Shown here piece after piece: positions 46,005 to 56,950 of a stretch of DNA of 64,000 bases. Positions within the stretch are counted from its first letter, which is position 1. Each line of letters opens with the position of its first letter. This stretch comes from Achatina immaculata. Taxonomy: Eukaryota; Mollusca; Gastropoda; Stylommatophora; Achatinidae. Under the pieces are notes generated by a model that saw only the letters and a list, made by a program, of their open reading frames with translations, had not been told where the DNA came from and made no database searches. The DNA lies in NCBI GenBank assembly GCA_009760885.1, contig CM019701.1, positions 19,460,630 through 19,524,629 of the forward strand, written 5' to 3'. Position numbers and translations under genes: made by a program.

Positions 46005-46385
46005 GATAATGACACCATCCAATAGCTCCAATTACTGGCTGAGCGCACAAGAACACAAACACACTGGCAATAGAAATCTTAAGATCAGCTAGTCAGCCTC
46101 AAAAAGACCGTCAGAAATAGAAGGCATTCTCTTCTGTTCTCAGTTAAGTCATGTAAAGAACCAACAAAACTCAGATGCTCGCGACTAGAGCCGATACCAG
46201 AATCTATCTTAACTCTGTCCTACCAACCAACTCCCCCCCCACACACACAAAAACTCTCCCCTTAACAGTTCTCGTGTCCTGAGCTGGCACTTCAAGCCCA
46301 TGAAAGGCGTCACTTACCCGTGTCAACTAGAAACTTACCCAGGCTTCTCGAGTCAAGGGAGTTAAGCTCGGCTGCCTTAAATCCT
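46005..46385 (+). repeat. dispersed repeat family P, copy 2
   Basis: An unbroken version of the repeat that LINE B splits at 25281. Carries AACACAAACACACTGGCAAT near its start and AGGCTTCTCGAGTCAAGGGA near its end. Confidence 0.5.
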
Positions 46386-46595
46386 ATCTTCCATAAGAAA
46401 AAAAGGGAAATAAGCCAAACAAAACGAAAATGTTTTTAAAAGTAGTAGGAAAACCGGGAAAAAAAAAATTAGTCTCATAACAAAGAAAGACAAGAAAAAT
46501 TGAAAATTGAAAATAGACGCCTGTCAATGTTTATTAGTGAGCTGTCAGTAGCGCTGCTAGATTTGTCAACATGATTTAGCAAAGGGTTGTTTATT
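46386..46595. other. unassigned sequence
   Basis: No feature recognised. Confidence 0.35.
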
Positions 46596-46598
46596 TAG

Positions 46599-47195
46599 GA
46601 AATTTTAGAAGAGGTGGAAAGTTTTGAATATCGTGGATCATTACTAATAATAATGGAGATACAATGAGGGAAATTAAAAGGAGGACATCTGTTGCTCTTC
46701 AAAAAGTAAAGCAACTAAAAAATCTATGGAGAGGAACAGACAGAACTACAAAAATACGATTTTTAAGGGCATTCATCTTTCCCATAGCAACATATGCCTG
46801 TGAGACCTGGACATTTAACAAAACAGCTGATAAACATATGCCTTTGAATGTAAATTCTACAGAAGAGTTCTTCAAATATCGTGGACACAAAAAAAAGAAC
46901 AATTATATCCATACTACAAGAACTTAATATTAAAGAATGCTGGCTAGTAAAGAGGATTAAAGAGAGAAAACTTAAATATTTTGGACACATTAAACATCAT
47001 GATAATTTAGAGAAGACCATCTTGGAAGGGTACATAATGGGGAAAAGAAAGAGAGGAAGACCAAGGCGAAGATGGCTGCAAAAGATCGTTGAGGATCTGC
47101 AAATGGATGCATCTTGCTTACAACCGAGAGGCCTACAGGAGAGCTGTTACGGAGACAAAGTTCCGCAAGGGACATGCAAATGACTGACTGACTGA
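46599..47195 (+). mobile_element. LINE family A 3' end, copy 6
   Basis: Encodes MREIKRRTSVALQKVKQLKN, ATYACETWTFNKTADKH, then after a frame change QELNIKECWLVKRIKERKLK, YFGHIKHHDNLEKTILEGYI and MGKRKRGRPRRRW. It ends in GCAAATGACTGACTGACTGA. Confidence 0.92.
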
Positions 47196-47204
47196 CATGA
47201 TTGA

Positions 47205-47270
47205 CTAGCATTCGGAGAAAGTGGTTTTGAGTCCCAGATAATTCTCTTATCATATTTCTTTCTCTCACGT
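47205..47270 (+). mobile_element. SINE family S, copy 5 start
   Basis: GGTTTTGAGTCCCAGATAAT and TCTCTTATCATATTTCTTTC match the B-box-to-body segment of copies 2 and 3. It passes straight into the tandem array. Confidence 0.65.
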
Positions 47271-47765
47271 CTAAAGTGTTTTATCTACTATTTTTCTTTC
47301 TCTCACGTCTAAAGTGTTTTGTCTACTATTTTTCTTTCTCTCACGTCTAAAGTGTTTTGTCTACTATTTTTCTTTCTCTCACGTCTAAAGTGTTTTGTCT
47401 ATTATTTTTTCTTTCTCTCACGTAAAGTGTTTTGTCTACTATTTTTTTCTTTCTCTCACGTCTAAAGTATTTTGTCTACTACTTTTCTTTCTCTCACGAC
47501 TAAAGTGTTTTGTCTACTGTTTTTTTCTCTCTCTCACGACTAAAGTGTTTTGTCTACTATTTTTTCTTTCTCTCACGACTAAAGTGTTTTGTCTACTATT
47601 TTTTTCTTTCTCTCACGTCTAAAGTGTTTTATCTACTGTTTTTTCTTTCTCTTACGTCTAAAGTATTTTGTCTACTATTTTTCTTTCTCTCACGTCTAAA
47701 GTGTTTTGTCTACTATTTTTTCTTTCTCTCACGTCTGAAGCATTATGTCTACTATTTCTCGAAAG
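47268..47765 (+). repeat. 37-bp minisatellite made from SINE S
   Basis: About 13 units of TTTCTCTCACGTCTAAAGTG and TTTTGTCTACTATTTTTC. The same words occur once in the other SINE S copies. After the array the SINE seems to continue with GAAAGCTAACCATGTG and CACTTTACTCTGCCAAAGC. Confidence 0.88.
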
Positions 47766-48094
47766 CTAACCATGTGATAACTCACTTTACTCTGCCAAAG
47801 CTTGGGTAGTTCTCATTTGAAAAATACTTTCATGAAACTGAATTAACTACGACCTTTGTGTTAAAAACTGTTCACTTGTTTTTATTATTGTCTGGTTAGC
47901 AATAGACATTTACATGAGACACGTGTGTATGTTTGTGTCTCAGCTTGTGTGTATTCGGGAGACTGAATTTAAACGACTTAATTGCTGTGTTATGACCTCG
48001 TTTTACTTTCCGGGTGTCAGGTTTTCAGCCGCATTAAAGACTCGGCTCCTGGTGTTACATGGCTGAGTGGACAGTGTGTTGTTTTGTTTTGTTT
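47766..48094. other. SINE S end then unassigned sequence
   Basis: The first ~45 bp look like the SINE S 3' part. The rest shows no feature. Confidence 0.45.
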
Positions 48095-48265
48095 TTTTTT
48101 CTGAGCTAGGCGGCTGCTCGTCGTTCCGGAGTCCGTGGTTCAAGTCTTAAGTAATTCTCATTTCATTTGTATTTATATCATGTCTAAAGTGCTTTACTTA
48201 CTATGCTGTAAAGCTAAGCATACAACACTGTGCTGAATCACTTTACTGCCGAAAGCTTTGTTTCT
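48095..48265 (+). mobile_element. SINE family S, copy 6
   Basis: The head GAGCTAGGCGGCTGCTCGTC and GTGGTTCAAGTCTTAAG, the body TCATGTCTAAAGTGCTTTAC, and the 3' end AGCATACAACACTGTGCTGA and GCCGAAAGC. It abuts a LINE F (GAA)n tail. Confidence 0.7.
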
Positions 48266-48570
48266 TCTTCTTCTTCTTCTTAAGCAGCTGTTGAATTCAG
48301 CAGCCTTCCGACGACCCATTTAAGCTGCAAACAAGACATATCCGCACTCCTCTCTGTTCTTGATATTTTCTTGCCACGTGTTGATTCCCAGAGCCGCGTA
48401 TATCATCATCTGGGTTGTCTCGCCACCGCTGTCTAGGTCTACCCCTTGGTCTATTCCTTTACGCCATCTTTGTGTGTCTTTCCTCCTCCATTCTCTCTGA
48501 ATGCCCGAGCCATCTCATTCTGTTGTTTCTTCATAATGGCTCTTCTAAAGCGGAGCCTGATAATGCTTCG
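48266..48570 (-). mobile_element. LINE family F 3' end, copy 3
   Basis: Begins with (TTC)n (a GAA tail on the - strand), then AGCAGCTGTTGAATTCAGCA, GGTCTACCCCTTGGTCTATT and the complement of the KKQQNEMARAFREN-like ORF end. Confidence 0.75.
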
Positions 48571-49224
48571 TCGTTTCTCATTTGAAAACAAAAACAATTT
48601 TTTTTTCTTCTACATGTGTAAGAAGATTTTGACAAATCTCGCACTTTCCGATACGAGGTGGTCGCGTTTAAGCTGAACAGCCCGCGTTTTTTTTTTCTTC
48701 TCTTCTTTTCAGAACAAGTTGAAAACAACTTCTGAGCTTTTGTTGCTTCAACTGGGAGCACAAAGCAGGAATGTTGCACGACAGACTGGGATGTTGCGTG
48801 TACAGTTTACAGTTTTATGTGGTCAGTTACCAAACTTTGACTTTCTTATGCTGCACGTCCCTCCCCCCGATTGTTTCATCTCCCTCATGCGTGTTCTAGC
48901 TCTGAAGTGATGCTCTACAGAAAGAAAATGAGCTACGTGAAACGGGTCTGGAGGTGAAAAGAAGGAAGACCCTTGAGATTTGCGAGAAAAGACAAAAAAA
49001 AAGTGGTAGAAGTGGAAAGGGGCAAATGTTTGTTCAGCGTGAGGGAAGTGAAATGTCTGGATCAGGTCTAAATGAAGAAAACGTGTCTGTCTCCTTTAGT
49101 TGGGGTTTCCCACATCAGGTTTCATGTTCGATCTTTCCTCTTCAGCCAGAAATGATGTCCGCTCCTTCTCCGTCCGTTGGGTCTGCTGTCTGTTCCTGTT
49201 ACTTTCGGCGGATTTGATGTTTGT
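48571..49224. other. unassigned sequence
   Basis: No gene or repeat recognised. Confidence 0.4.
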
Positions 49225-49520
49225 TCCCTCTGTTTCCGTCAGTCTGAATTAGTTCTTTCTTTTTTTTTCATCAAGTCTCTTTCCGTCAGATCTGAGCTTG
49301 TTCTTCCTCTTTTCATCAAATCTGAGTTTGTTCTTTCTCTTTCCATCAAATATGAGTTTGATAATCTCTTTTCGAAATATTTGAGTTTGTTCTTTCTCTT
49401 TTAAAAAAAAATCTGAATTTGCTGTTTCTGTTTTTCATCAAATCTGAATTTTGTTCTTTATATTTCCACCAAATCTGAGTTTGTTCTTTCTGTTTCCATC
49501 AAATCTGAGGTTTTTTTTTC
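49225..49520. repeat. ~30-bp degenerate minisatellite
   Basis: Repeats of TTTCCATCAAATCTGAGTTT followed by GTTCTTTCTC, ~8 units, with variable length. Confidence 0.82.
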
Positions 49521-49599
49521 CTCACACTTTCTGATCTGATATTCGATTTCTCTCATTTGACAAGACTTGCTGTTTGTTTTTTCTCATGCCATCATCTAT

Positions 49600-50125
49600 G
49601 ATATTCACTCCATCTCACTCCGTCATATTTGTTGTTGCTATCTTCTCACTTCGCCATATTTGTTGTTGATGTCTTCTCACTCCGTCATATATTTGTTGTT
49701 GATGTCTTCTCACTCCGTTATATTTGTTGTTGATGTCTTCTCACTCCGTCATATTTGTTGTTGATGTCTTCTCATTCCGTCATATTTGTTGTTGATGTCT
49801 TCTCACTCCGTCATATATTTGTTGTTGATGTCTTCTCACTCCGTCATATTTGTTGTTGATGTCTTCTCACTCCGTCATATTTGTTGTTGCTGTCATTTCA
49901 CTCCGTCATATTTGTTGTTGCTGCCTTCTCACTCCGTCATATTTGATGTTGCTGTCATTTCTCACTCCGTCATATTTGTTGTTGCTGCCATCTCACTCCG
50001 TCATATTTGTTACTGCTGTCTACTCACTCCGTCATATTTGCTGTTGCTGTCATCTCACTCCGTCATATTTGTTGTTGCTTTCTTCTCGCTTCGTCATATT
50101 TGTTGTTGCTGTATTCTCAAGCTAT
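49600..50125. repeat. 31-bp minisatellite, ~16 copies
   Basis: The unit is TCTCACTCCGTCATATTTGT plus TGTTGATGTCT. Left units carry GATG and right units GCTG, so two sub-families form blocks. Long ORFs with HSVIFVVDVFSLRHIC-like peptides are a by-product. Confidence 0.95.
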
Positions 50126-50434
50126 CAGACCGGAGACCAATTCACAAAGTAAACTTTCCTTATCAGTTTCCTCAACTTTACCTTCTTCGTGGGAATTCTA
50201 GCCGTTCTATGGCTAGGAACAAGCAGGTTTCGGGGGTAGGATTGGTCGAGCTGCTAGACTTGCGCTCTCCTGGTCAGTCTCGGAATTAGGAAGTGGAATC
50301 GAACCTACGGAGTTCGTGCACTGTGTTGAAATCGTCCTTCATAGAAGGTGGCTGGGGCGCTCACGGACTTGTCCAACGTGCAGTAATGGTAATTCTTATT
50401 TATTTTAACAATTTCTAACATTTTTACACAAACA
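50126..50434. other. unassigned sequence with a tRNA-B-box-like word
   Basis: The complement of 50292-50302 is GGTTCGATTCC, a B-box word, but I could not place a matching A box. It may be an old tRNA-derived SINE. Confidence 0.35.
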
Positions 50435-50655
50435 TGATAAAACGCTGTCGGATTTGCCATGTAAGCGACACATAGCTAACATGCTAGCTTCAGAGCTGGC
50501 AAACCATAGCTAACATGCTAGCATCAGAGCTGATAAACCAAAGCTAACATGCTAGCGTTAGAGCGAGCTGGCAAACCAAAATAACATGCTAGCTTTAGAA
50601 CTAGCAAACCAAAGCTAACATGCTAGCGTTAGAGCTGGCAAACCAATCAAATTTA
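50435..50655 (-). repeat. repeat H fragment with 34-bp tandem units
   Basis: AACGCTGTCGGATTTG then about five units of AGCTAACATGCTAGCGTTAG and AGCTGGCAAACCAA. Single-copy versions of both phrases occur in repeat H copies 1 and 2 (GGCTTCAGAGTTGGCGAACT at 1449). Confidence 0.75.
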
Positions 50656-51404
50656 ACAGAGTTCTAATTGTATTATTATTATTATTTGTTGTTCTTGAAA
50701 TCTTGCAAAATTTAAAATGCTTTGACCAGAGCATTTTAAAGACAAGAAAGTAGACAGAGGAAGGCCGTTTGTTAAACCTGACCGTTACTATAAATCTTGT
50801 GATAAATATGGGGTTTGTCCGGACTGGTATCCCACAAACACTGACTAAAATAGCCACAAACGAAGTCAGCAGATTCGTCGACTGTCTCACTGGTAATGAC
50901 TCGTACAGCACGACTTCTTAATCACAGTGAAGAGCTAACTGTGTCCAGACTCCATTCTCATTCTGTTTCTAGATCTGAACTTTGACCTTTTCCAATCAGT
51001 TATTGCAGACGTGTCCAAGTCTCTTTTTTTTTTTTTTTTTGTTCTTGAAAGCGCTGTCACATTTAGTGGCTTCTTATATATGTTTCCAAGTATCTCTTTC
51101 TTTCCCGACTTGATGTGTTCCTCTTTCCTTGATCATTGCAGTATGAGTAAAGTTTACATGTCTCTCCGGATTTAACCTTCTCAGTTTTCCCCTTCTTTTC
51201 CAAACTTTTCATAGCGGAATCAGTATTTATCAGATGTTATATTTACATGTAATTTTACTTTATTGTCTATTGCTTTGTATATTGTTATATGTGTATGTGT
51301 CTCCACATACTTTTACTTACACGCGGCGATAGGCGGCAGTTGAGACTTATAAGACATCAAGAACAGCATATAAATCAAAAGGTTTCTTTAAACTCGGCCT
51401 GACA
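50656..51404. other. unassigned sequence
   Basis: No gene. A T run lies at 51025-51042. Confidence 0.4.
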
Positions 51405-51545
51405 GGCGCTCGAGTATATAATTCAACATATGTGGCTTGAGAGCGAGAGAAATTGTATGAGAAAGGAATGGCACATACCAGACAGAGTTTGAATGATGAA
51501 ATTGTGTTCAGCAACGATATTGCCCAGTGCAAAGCACGCATTTAC
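51405..51545. repeat. dispersed repeat family I, copy 1
   Basis: GAAATTGTATGAGAAAGGAA, TGGCACATACCAGACAGAG and ACTACCCAGTGC-like text also occur at 56855-56945 in the same orientation. Confidence 0.75.
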
Positions 51546-53094
51546 ACATTGATTAAAACCTTGAACGACGACCCTGGCTAGCGACCTGGCCTTGAAAGAT
51601 TTTCGTTAACTCCTGTTAACATTCTCAAGTTTCGCGTACTATGCTTTTTCTTCGGTGTCCGGGGTAACTCCACGACGCTTTTCATTGGTTACCTTGCTCG
51701 CGTCTTGTCAGAGATTGGCCAATCAAATTACTTTTTTTTTTAGACTCTTACCACTCACACATGATGTAATACTAGGTAATTTTAACCTCCTTTAGCTCTA
51801 GGTACCAAGGTTTCATCTGAGATTAAAAGGCTCCGAGTTCAAGGGCTTGTGGTCCCACCATTCAGCCTTGCCAGTCCCACCTCAGGAAATGAGACAGTGT
51901 TACGGTTCCCCCCCCCCTCTTTTTTTTAACTTATCTACTGAATTTTATTAAAGAAGGTGGACAAATCACATAAAAGTTTTTACGGATATTATAGAAGATG
52001 TCATAGCTCTTGAAAAGTCTTGGCTATAAATGCACTTAAGTGAAAAATATGAACATCGGACACTTCAAACACGTTCCATATAAATGGAAACCTGTTTATC
52101 GAAAACCCCCATAAAACTATACGTTTGGGGAGGGGGTGTAAATAACAGATAGAAACACAATTTAAAAAAAAATTGTTTATGTTACGTTCAGCCTAAGCAA
52201 ATAACTGGAATGTTTCAATAACGCAAAAAAGATTGAGAAAAAAATTGAGAGAAATAAGGAGAAGACAAACGGAGTTGAATATCACAAAGAAATAAACAGA
52301 AATCTACTAGGCCAGCTCACAGTGACAGACCCACTGTAGCCAACCTTTCTTGCTTAGATGACACAAAATGATGATGATGCTAACAACGGCGATGATGACG
52401 ATGATACAACAAATCTTTCAGTTGTGGAAGCCACATAATGACCTCGTATGTGGCAAAAATGGAAAGACATTGAGAACAAAGTATAGGGATGATTAAAATG
52501 ATCACTTTGACAACACTCGTAGAGGACCTCATGCCAAATCAAATACCGTGGAGGCTGACCAAACATAGCTTATCGTCACGAGGAGAGTATAATGCTTTAG
52601 AAAAGTTGAATATGTCTGCCAGGGAACTAAGCTAACATTTCACTTACAGCAAGTGTTATTTTAGGCACTTGTTGCTGGTTAACTTGATGTCTGTCGTGCT
52701 GATTGTTGGTAGTCTGCCCGCTATCCATGAGCAGTCTGAGAGCTTTTAATAATCAGCATAAGGGAGGAAACTCGAGAATTTATTTTCATTTATAAGAAAT
52801 TGGCTACTCTCTCTTTTCTCTTCTCTTCCCTTCTCTCTCTCTCTCTCTCTCTTCTCTTCTCTCTCTCTCTCTCTCTTCGTTAACATTTTAATTTATTTGA
52901 ATGATTCTTTCTTCAACAGTTCCTTTCCTCTTTTATGTCATCATCACCATCATAATCATCATCATAATCATCGTGGTTTTCTTGTTTTTGTGTTTCTTTC
53001 ATTTCTCAAGCTAAAGGATTTGTTCACAACCAGAAAAAGAAGACAGAACTAAGAAAAGGTCTTCGTTTCTAGAAAATTCTATCTATGTCCGGTG
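51546..53094. other. unassigned sequence
   Basis: Contains GAT-rich words near 52368-52408, a CT-rich tract at 52808-52880 and ATC units at 52938-52972. No gene. Confidence 0.4.
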
Positions 53095-53350
53095 GCACGT
53101 GCATGGCGCTGGGGGTGGGGGGGGGGGGTGTGAAGTGTTAGTACCTACACATTTCTAGGCCCCTGCACCATTTAAGGTAGGAAGCGAGCACCTGCCCTCA
53201 CTGCCTTTGTTTTCCAAAGAAAACCCTAGGGACCCATTTTTCGAGGCTGGGTGAACCCCAGAGGCCCTCGGTCCAGAAAAAAAAAAATTCCCTACGAGTG
53301 CGAAATCGAACAGGAGACCTTCTGATTTTGAAAATCTGATGTGATACCAT
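53095..53350 (-). mobile_element. SINE family G, copy 4
   Basis: CCCATTTTTCGAGGCTGGGT, GAACCCCAGAGGCCCTCGGT and AAATCGAACAGGAGACC follow the order of copy 2. A G run (53112-53129) replaces its 3' end. Confidence 0.75.
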
Positions 53351-53650
53351 CATGGTAGGTAAAAAATATAAACATTTTCTGCAGTTAATAGCATCGCACT
53401 TCCGGCAAATTCAGAACTACTTCGATCCTCTCATGTCAAGAAAAATTATAACAAAGTGCACACATTCCATAGCACCTTCGGAGAACTCTGATTAAATATA
53501 GGGGCGATGGACCCATGCAGAAAAGACATGTAAATATCGATTCGACCTGGCTCTTCCATCTAACACCACTGTAGGAAATATGAATTGGTCATAACAGGCA
53601 TTTCTTCCTAAATTCAGACTAAATTCAAAAAATTGTTAATCTGTTGTCTC
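53351..53650. other. unassigned sequence
   Basis: No feature recognised. Confidence 0.35.
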
Positions 53651-53661
53651 ATCTGTTATCT

Positions 53662-54009
53662 CAGTCAGTCAGTCATTTTGCATGTCCCTTGTGGAACTTT
53701 GCCTCCCTAACATCTCTCCTGTAGGCCTCTAGGTTGTAAGCAAGATGGCCTGCTGCTGATGCATCCATTTGCAGATTATCAACGATCTCTTGCAGCCATC
53801 TTCGCCTTGGTCTTCCACTCTTTCTTTTTTTCCTATTATGTACCCTTCCAAGACGGTCTTCTCTAAATTCTCATGACGTTTAATATGTCCAAAATATTTA
53901 AGTTTTCTCTGTTTAATCCTCTTTACTGGCCAACCTTCTTCAATACTAAGTTCTTTTTGTATGGATATATTTGTGTATTTGTTCTTTTTTTTGTGTCCAT
54001 GATATTTGA
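53662..54009 (-). mobile_element. LINE family A 3' end, copy 7
   Basis: Target duplication ATCTGTTATCT: 53651-53661 on the left, 56414-56424 on the right, beyond the LINE B insertion. The - strand includes QKELSIEEGWPVKRIKQRKL and YFGHIKRHENLEKTVLEGYI. The tail is (TGAC)n. Confidence 0.92.
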
Positions 54010-54515
54010 AAGGAAGAACTTCAGACATCGTTGGTGACTATGGATTGGGGAAGAGGAATGACAGAGGTTATAAATTAATTGAATGGGCAAGAATACACAG
54101 CATGGTTGTAGGAAACACCTGGTTTAAACAACATCCTCGAAGACTGGCAACGTGGTGCAGCCCAGACAAAAAGACTTTTAACCAGATAGACTATATATTA
54201 ATCAACAAACGATTCCGCAATGCATTACTGACAACAAAAACCATGCCAGGAGCTGACTGCAATAGTGACCATGATCCACTCTGTGGAAAAGTTAGAATAA
54301 AACTAAAGAAAGCAGGCAGAAAAGTGAGAAACATCAAACTGAATACAGAACTTCTTAAAAATGACCAAGAACTGCGAGAACAACACAAAGTTATTATAAC
54401 AAATAGATACAATGCAATAGCAAAGATAAATAGTATAGATGAACAATGGGCAATGTTAAGAGATTCTATCCACCAAACTGTTAAGGAGATAATACCACCA
54501 AAAAAGAAACCCTAA
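54010..54515 (+). pseudogene. LINE B endonuclease C-terminus
   Basis: 168 readable codons. GRTSDIVGDYGLGKRNDRG, NTWFKQHPRRLATWCSPDKK and QIDYILINKRFRN match the second half of LINE AP-like endonucleases, which nick target DNA. The catalytic SDH is kept (CNSDHDPL). The N-terminal half was lost by 5' truncation. It ends at a frameshift at KKKP. Confidence 0.85.
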
Positions 54516-54752
54516 AAATAAATGGATGACAGACGACATCTTAGGACTGATGGACCAGAGGAGGAGGAGTAAAAACAACGAGGAAAAATATAACAAGATA
54601 AATAAAGAAATAAGACGCAAATGCAGAGAAGCAAAAGAAGTCTGGTTAAATGAACAGTGCAGACAGATAGAGGACTCTCATATTAAAGACAGCAAAAACA
54701 TGCACAAAGGAATTAATGAACTCACAGGCAGGAAAACAAAATATACCACAGG

Positions 54753-55910
54753 ATGCCTGAAATCAAAGAAGGTAAAATGTTAATGGGAAAAGAAGACATT
54801 GTGGACAGGTGGACGGAGTATATCGGTGAGCTATATGGAGGAGAAAGACCAGAATTAACACCAGATACTGAAAACTGTGAGGGACCACCAATACTTGAAG
54901 ATGAAATCATAGATGCCGTCAAACACATGAAGAAAGGAAAAGCGACTGGGCCTGATAATATAACAACAGAAGAAATAGAGGCACTAGAGGAGACAGGAAT
55001 AAAAATAATAACCAAGTTACTGAATGACATTTACAACAGTGGTTATATTCCTAGTGACCTGATTAAATCCACGTTTATAGCACTACTAAAGAAACCAGGT
55101 GCAAAGGAATATGATGACCACCGGACTATCAGCCTCTCATGTCACATTACGAAGCTACTTCTGAGAATAATTATGAGAAGAACAAGGAAAAAAATAAAAA
55201 TGGAAATAGCAGATGAACAGTTTGGATTTGTTGAAGGAAAGGGAACACACAATGCCGTTTATGCTTTACGAACACTAACAGAAAGAGCTTTAGAAGTACA
55301 GAAAGACCTCTACTTATGCTTCATTGATTACACAAAGGCATTTGACAAGGTGAAACATAGTGAAATTATTAAAATGCTTGAAGACATCAATATAGACGGC
55401 AAAGACTTGAGGATTGTAAAACACCTATACTGGCAGCAAGAAGCAGCAGTTCGAGTTGAAAATAGAACTGGAAAACATCAACCTATAAAACAAGGGGTGC
55501 GACAAGGATGTGTACTATCTCCAGACCTTTTTTCTCTGTATAGCGAGAATATTCTAAGAACAATCATCACAGAACCAGGCATAAAAATTGGAGGATACAA
55601 TATTAACAACCTTCGGTATGCTGACGACACAGTACTGATAGCTGAGAACCAACAAGACCAGCAAAATCTCTTGGATAAAGTCGCCAAAGAAAGTGAACAG
55701 AAAGGTCTTACTTTGAACATCAAAAAGACAGAGACTATGGTTATATCTAAGAAACAGAATCCACCAGCATGCAGTATTAAATTAAACGGAACTATTCTAA
55801 AGCAGGTGCAGAAATTCAAATACCTTGGAGCAGTAATAACTTCAGATGGGAAATGCAGAACAGAAATTAGGAACAGAATAGGCCAAGCAAAACTGCATTT
55901 CAGAGAATGA
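54753..55910 (+). pseudogene. LINE B reverse transcriptase core
   Basis: A continuous 385-codon segment. Visible motifs: GKATGPDNI (about residue 65), GFVEGKGT, CFIDYTKAFD with catalytic Asp192, QGVRQGCVLSP (about 248), RYADDTVLIAE with Asp291 and Asp292, and KFKYLGAVITSDG. All three palm aspartates survive. It reads as an internal part of ORF2: the preceding segment (54526-54783) is in another frame, and a shift at ~55895 moves the C-terminus into the frame of 55907-56155. The first Met is therefore not a true start. Confidence 0.92.
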
Positions 55911-56424
55911 GAAACATATTAACCAACACATCTTTATCAATGAATGTTAGAAAACGAGTCCTAAAATGCTATATTGAACCTATCTTGTTATATGGAAGTG
56001 AATCATGGACAATAGGCAAGACTGCACAAAAATCATTGGAAGCAGCAGAAATGTGGTTTATTAGAAGAATGTTGCGAATCCCCTGGACAGCAAAACTAAA
56101 TAATGAAGAATATAGGAGAAGAGCTGGAGAGACAAAAAACCTTGTAAAAAGATAAGAGAGAGAGACAATGTACTTTCATAAGACATGCAATGAGAAGAGG
56201 GGGCATTGAAAATATTATAACAACAGGAAAAATAGAAGGAAGAAGATCAAGAGGAAGACCAAGAGAAATGATACTGGACAGTCTGACGGGATGGTGTGAG
56301 AGGAGATCACCAACTGCGCTGATGGCCTGCATGAAGGATCGGGTACTGTGGAGAAGCATAATAGCCAACGCCAGTCGGCACGGCACATGATAATGATGCT
56401 GATGATATTTGATATCTGTTATCT

Positions 56425-56854
56425 ACGTGCTACAAAAATAAAGATATCCCATCTCATAAAAGATATATCAAAGGACAGAGAAGGCGCAACTGAAATTCAT
56501 TCCGAGATATGTGAGAGTTTCAAAATTTCAGTTTTGAAAATTGGGGAAAAAAAACCAAGCCACGTTCTCCAATAAACTGGCCAAAATGTCTGCGTCTCTC
56601 CTGGGAGGTGTCATATAAGAGTCAATTTTGGCCATTTCATTATGTTCCTCTTATCCTCCTCCTCTTTCCCCCTCTCCTCCCCCCAATCCCGTACTGCTGT
56701 AAGTCCCAGGTCCATATATAAAGAAATTTTTAAAAAGAAACTCCTTAAGGGTTTGAGAAAAGAGAAATAGCATAAGGAATAAAAGATAGGACAGAAATGG
56801 AAGAGAAAGAAGAAGACAGACAGATGTAAAGAGAGAGCGAGTTAGAGAGAGAGA
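56425..56854. other. unassigned sequence
   Basis: No gene. C- and T-rich stretch near 56650-56690, GA-rich near 56760-56860. Confidence 0.4.
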
Positions 56855-56950
56855 GAGAAAAATTGTATGAGAAAGGAATGGCACATACCAGACAGAGTTT
56901 GAAAGATGAAATTGTATTCAGCAGCGATACTACCCAGTGCACAGACAAAT
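56855..56950. repeat. dispersed repeat family I, copy 2
   Basis: AATTGTATGAGAAAGGAATG, GCACATACCAGACAGAGTTT and GAAATTGTATTCAGCAGCGA; about 90% alike by eye to 51450-51540. Confidence 0.75.

Larger units (their letters stand above)
54010..56403 (+). mobile_element. LINE family B, longest copy, ~2.4 kb
   Basis: A non-LTR retrotransposon, 5'-truncated within the endonuclease. Order: end of an AP-endonuclease-like domain (NQIDYILINKR, then CNSDHDPL with the conserved SDH), a linker, reverse transcriptase, then a C-terminal domain (GSESWTIGKTAQKSLEAAEM; RRSRGRPREMILDS) and a degenerate GAT tail. Target duplication GATATTTGA at 54001-54009 and 56404-56412. Frame breaks near 54508, 54770 and 55895, plus a stop after NLVKR at ~56153, show it is dead. 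It resembles RTE-like elements in style; clade not certain. Confidence 0.94.

Noticed and set aside
49567..50289. ORFs with repeated HSVIFVV-type peptides
   Set aside because: They are products of the 31-bp minisatellite; the same DNA gives open stretches in more than one frame.
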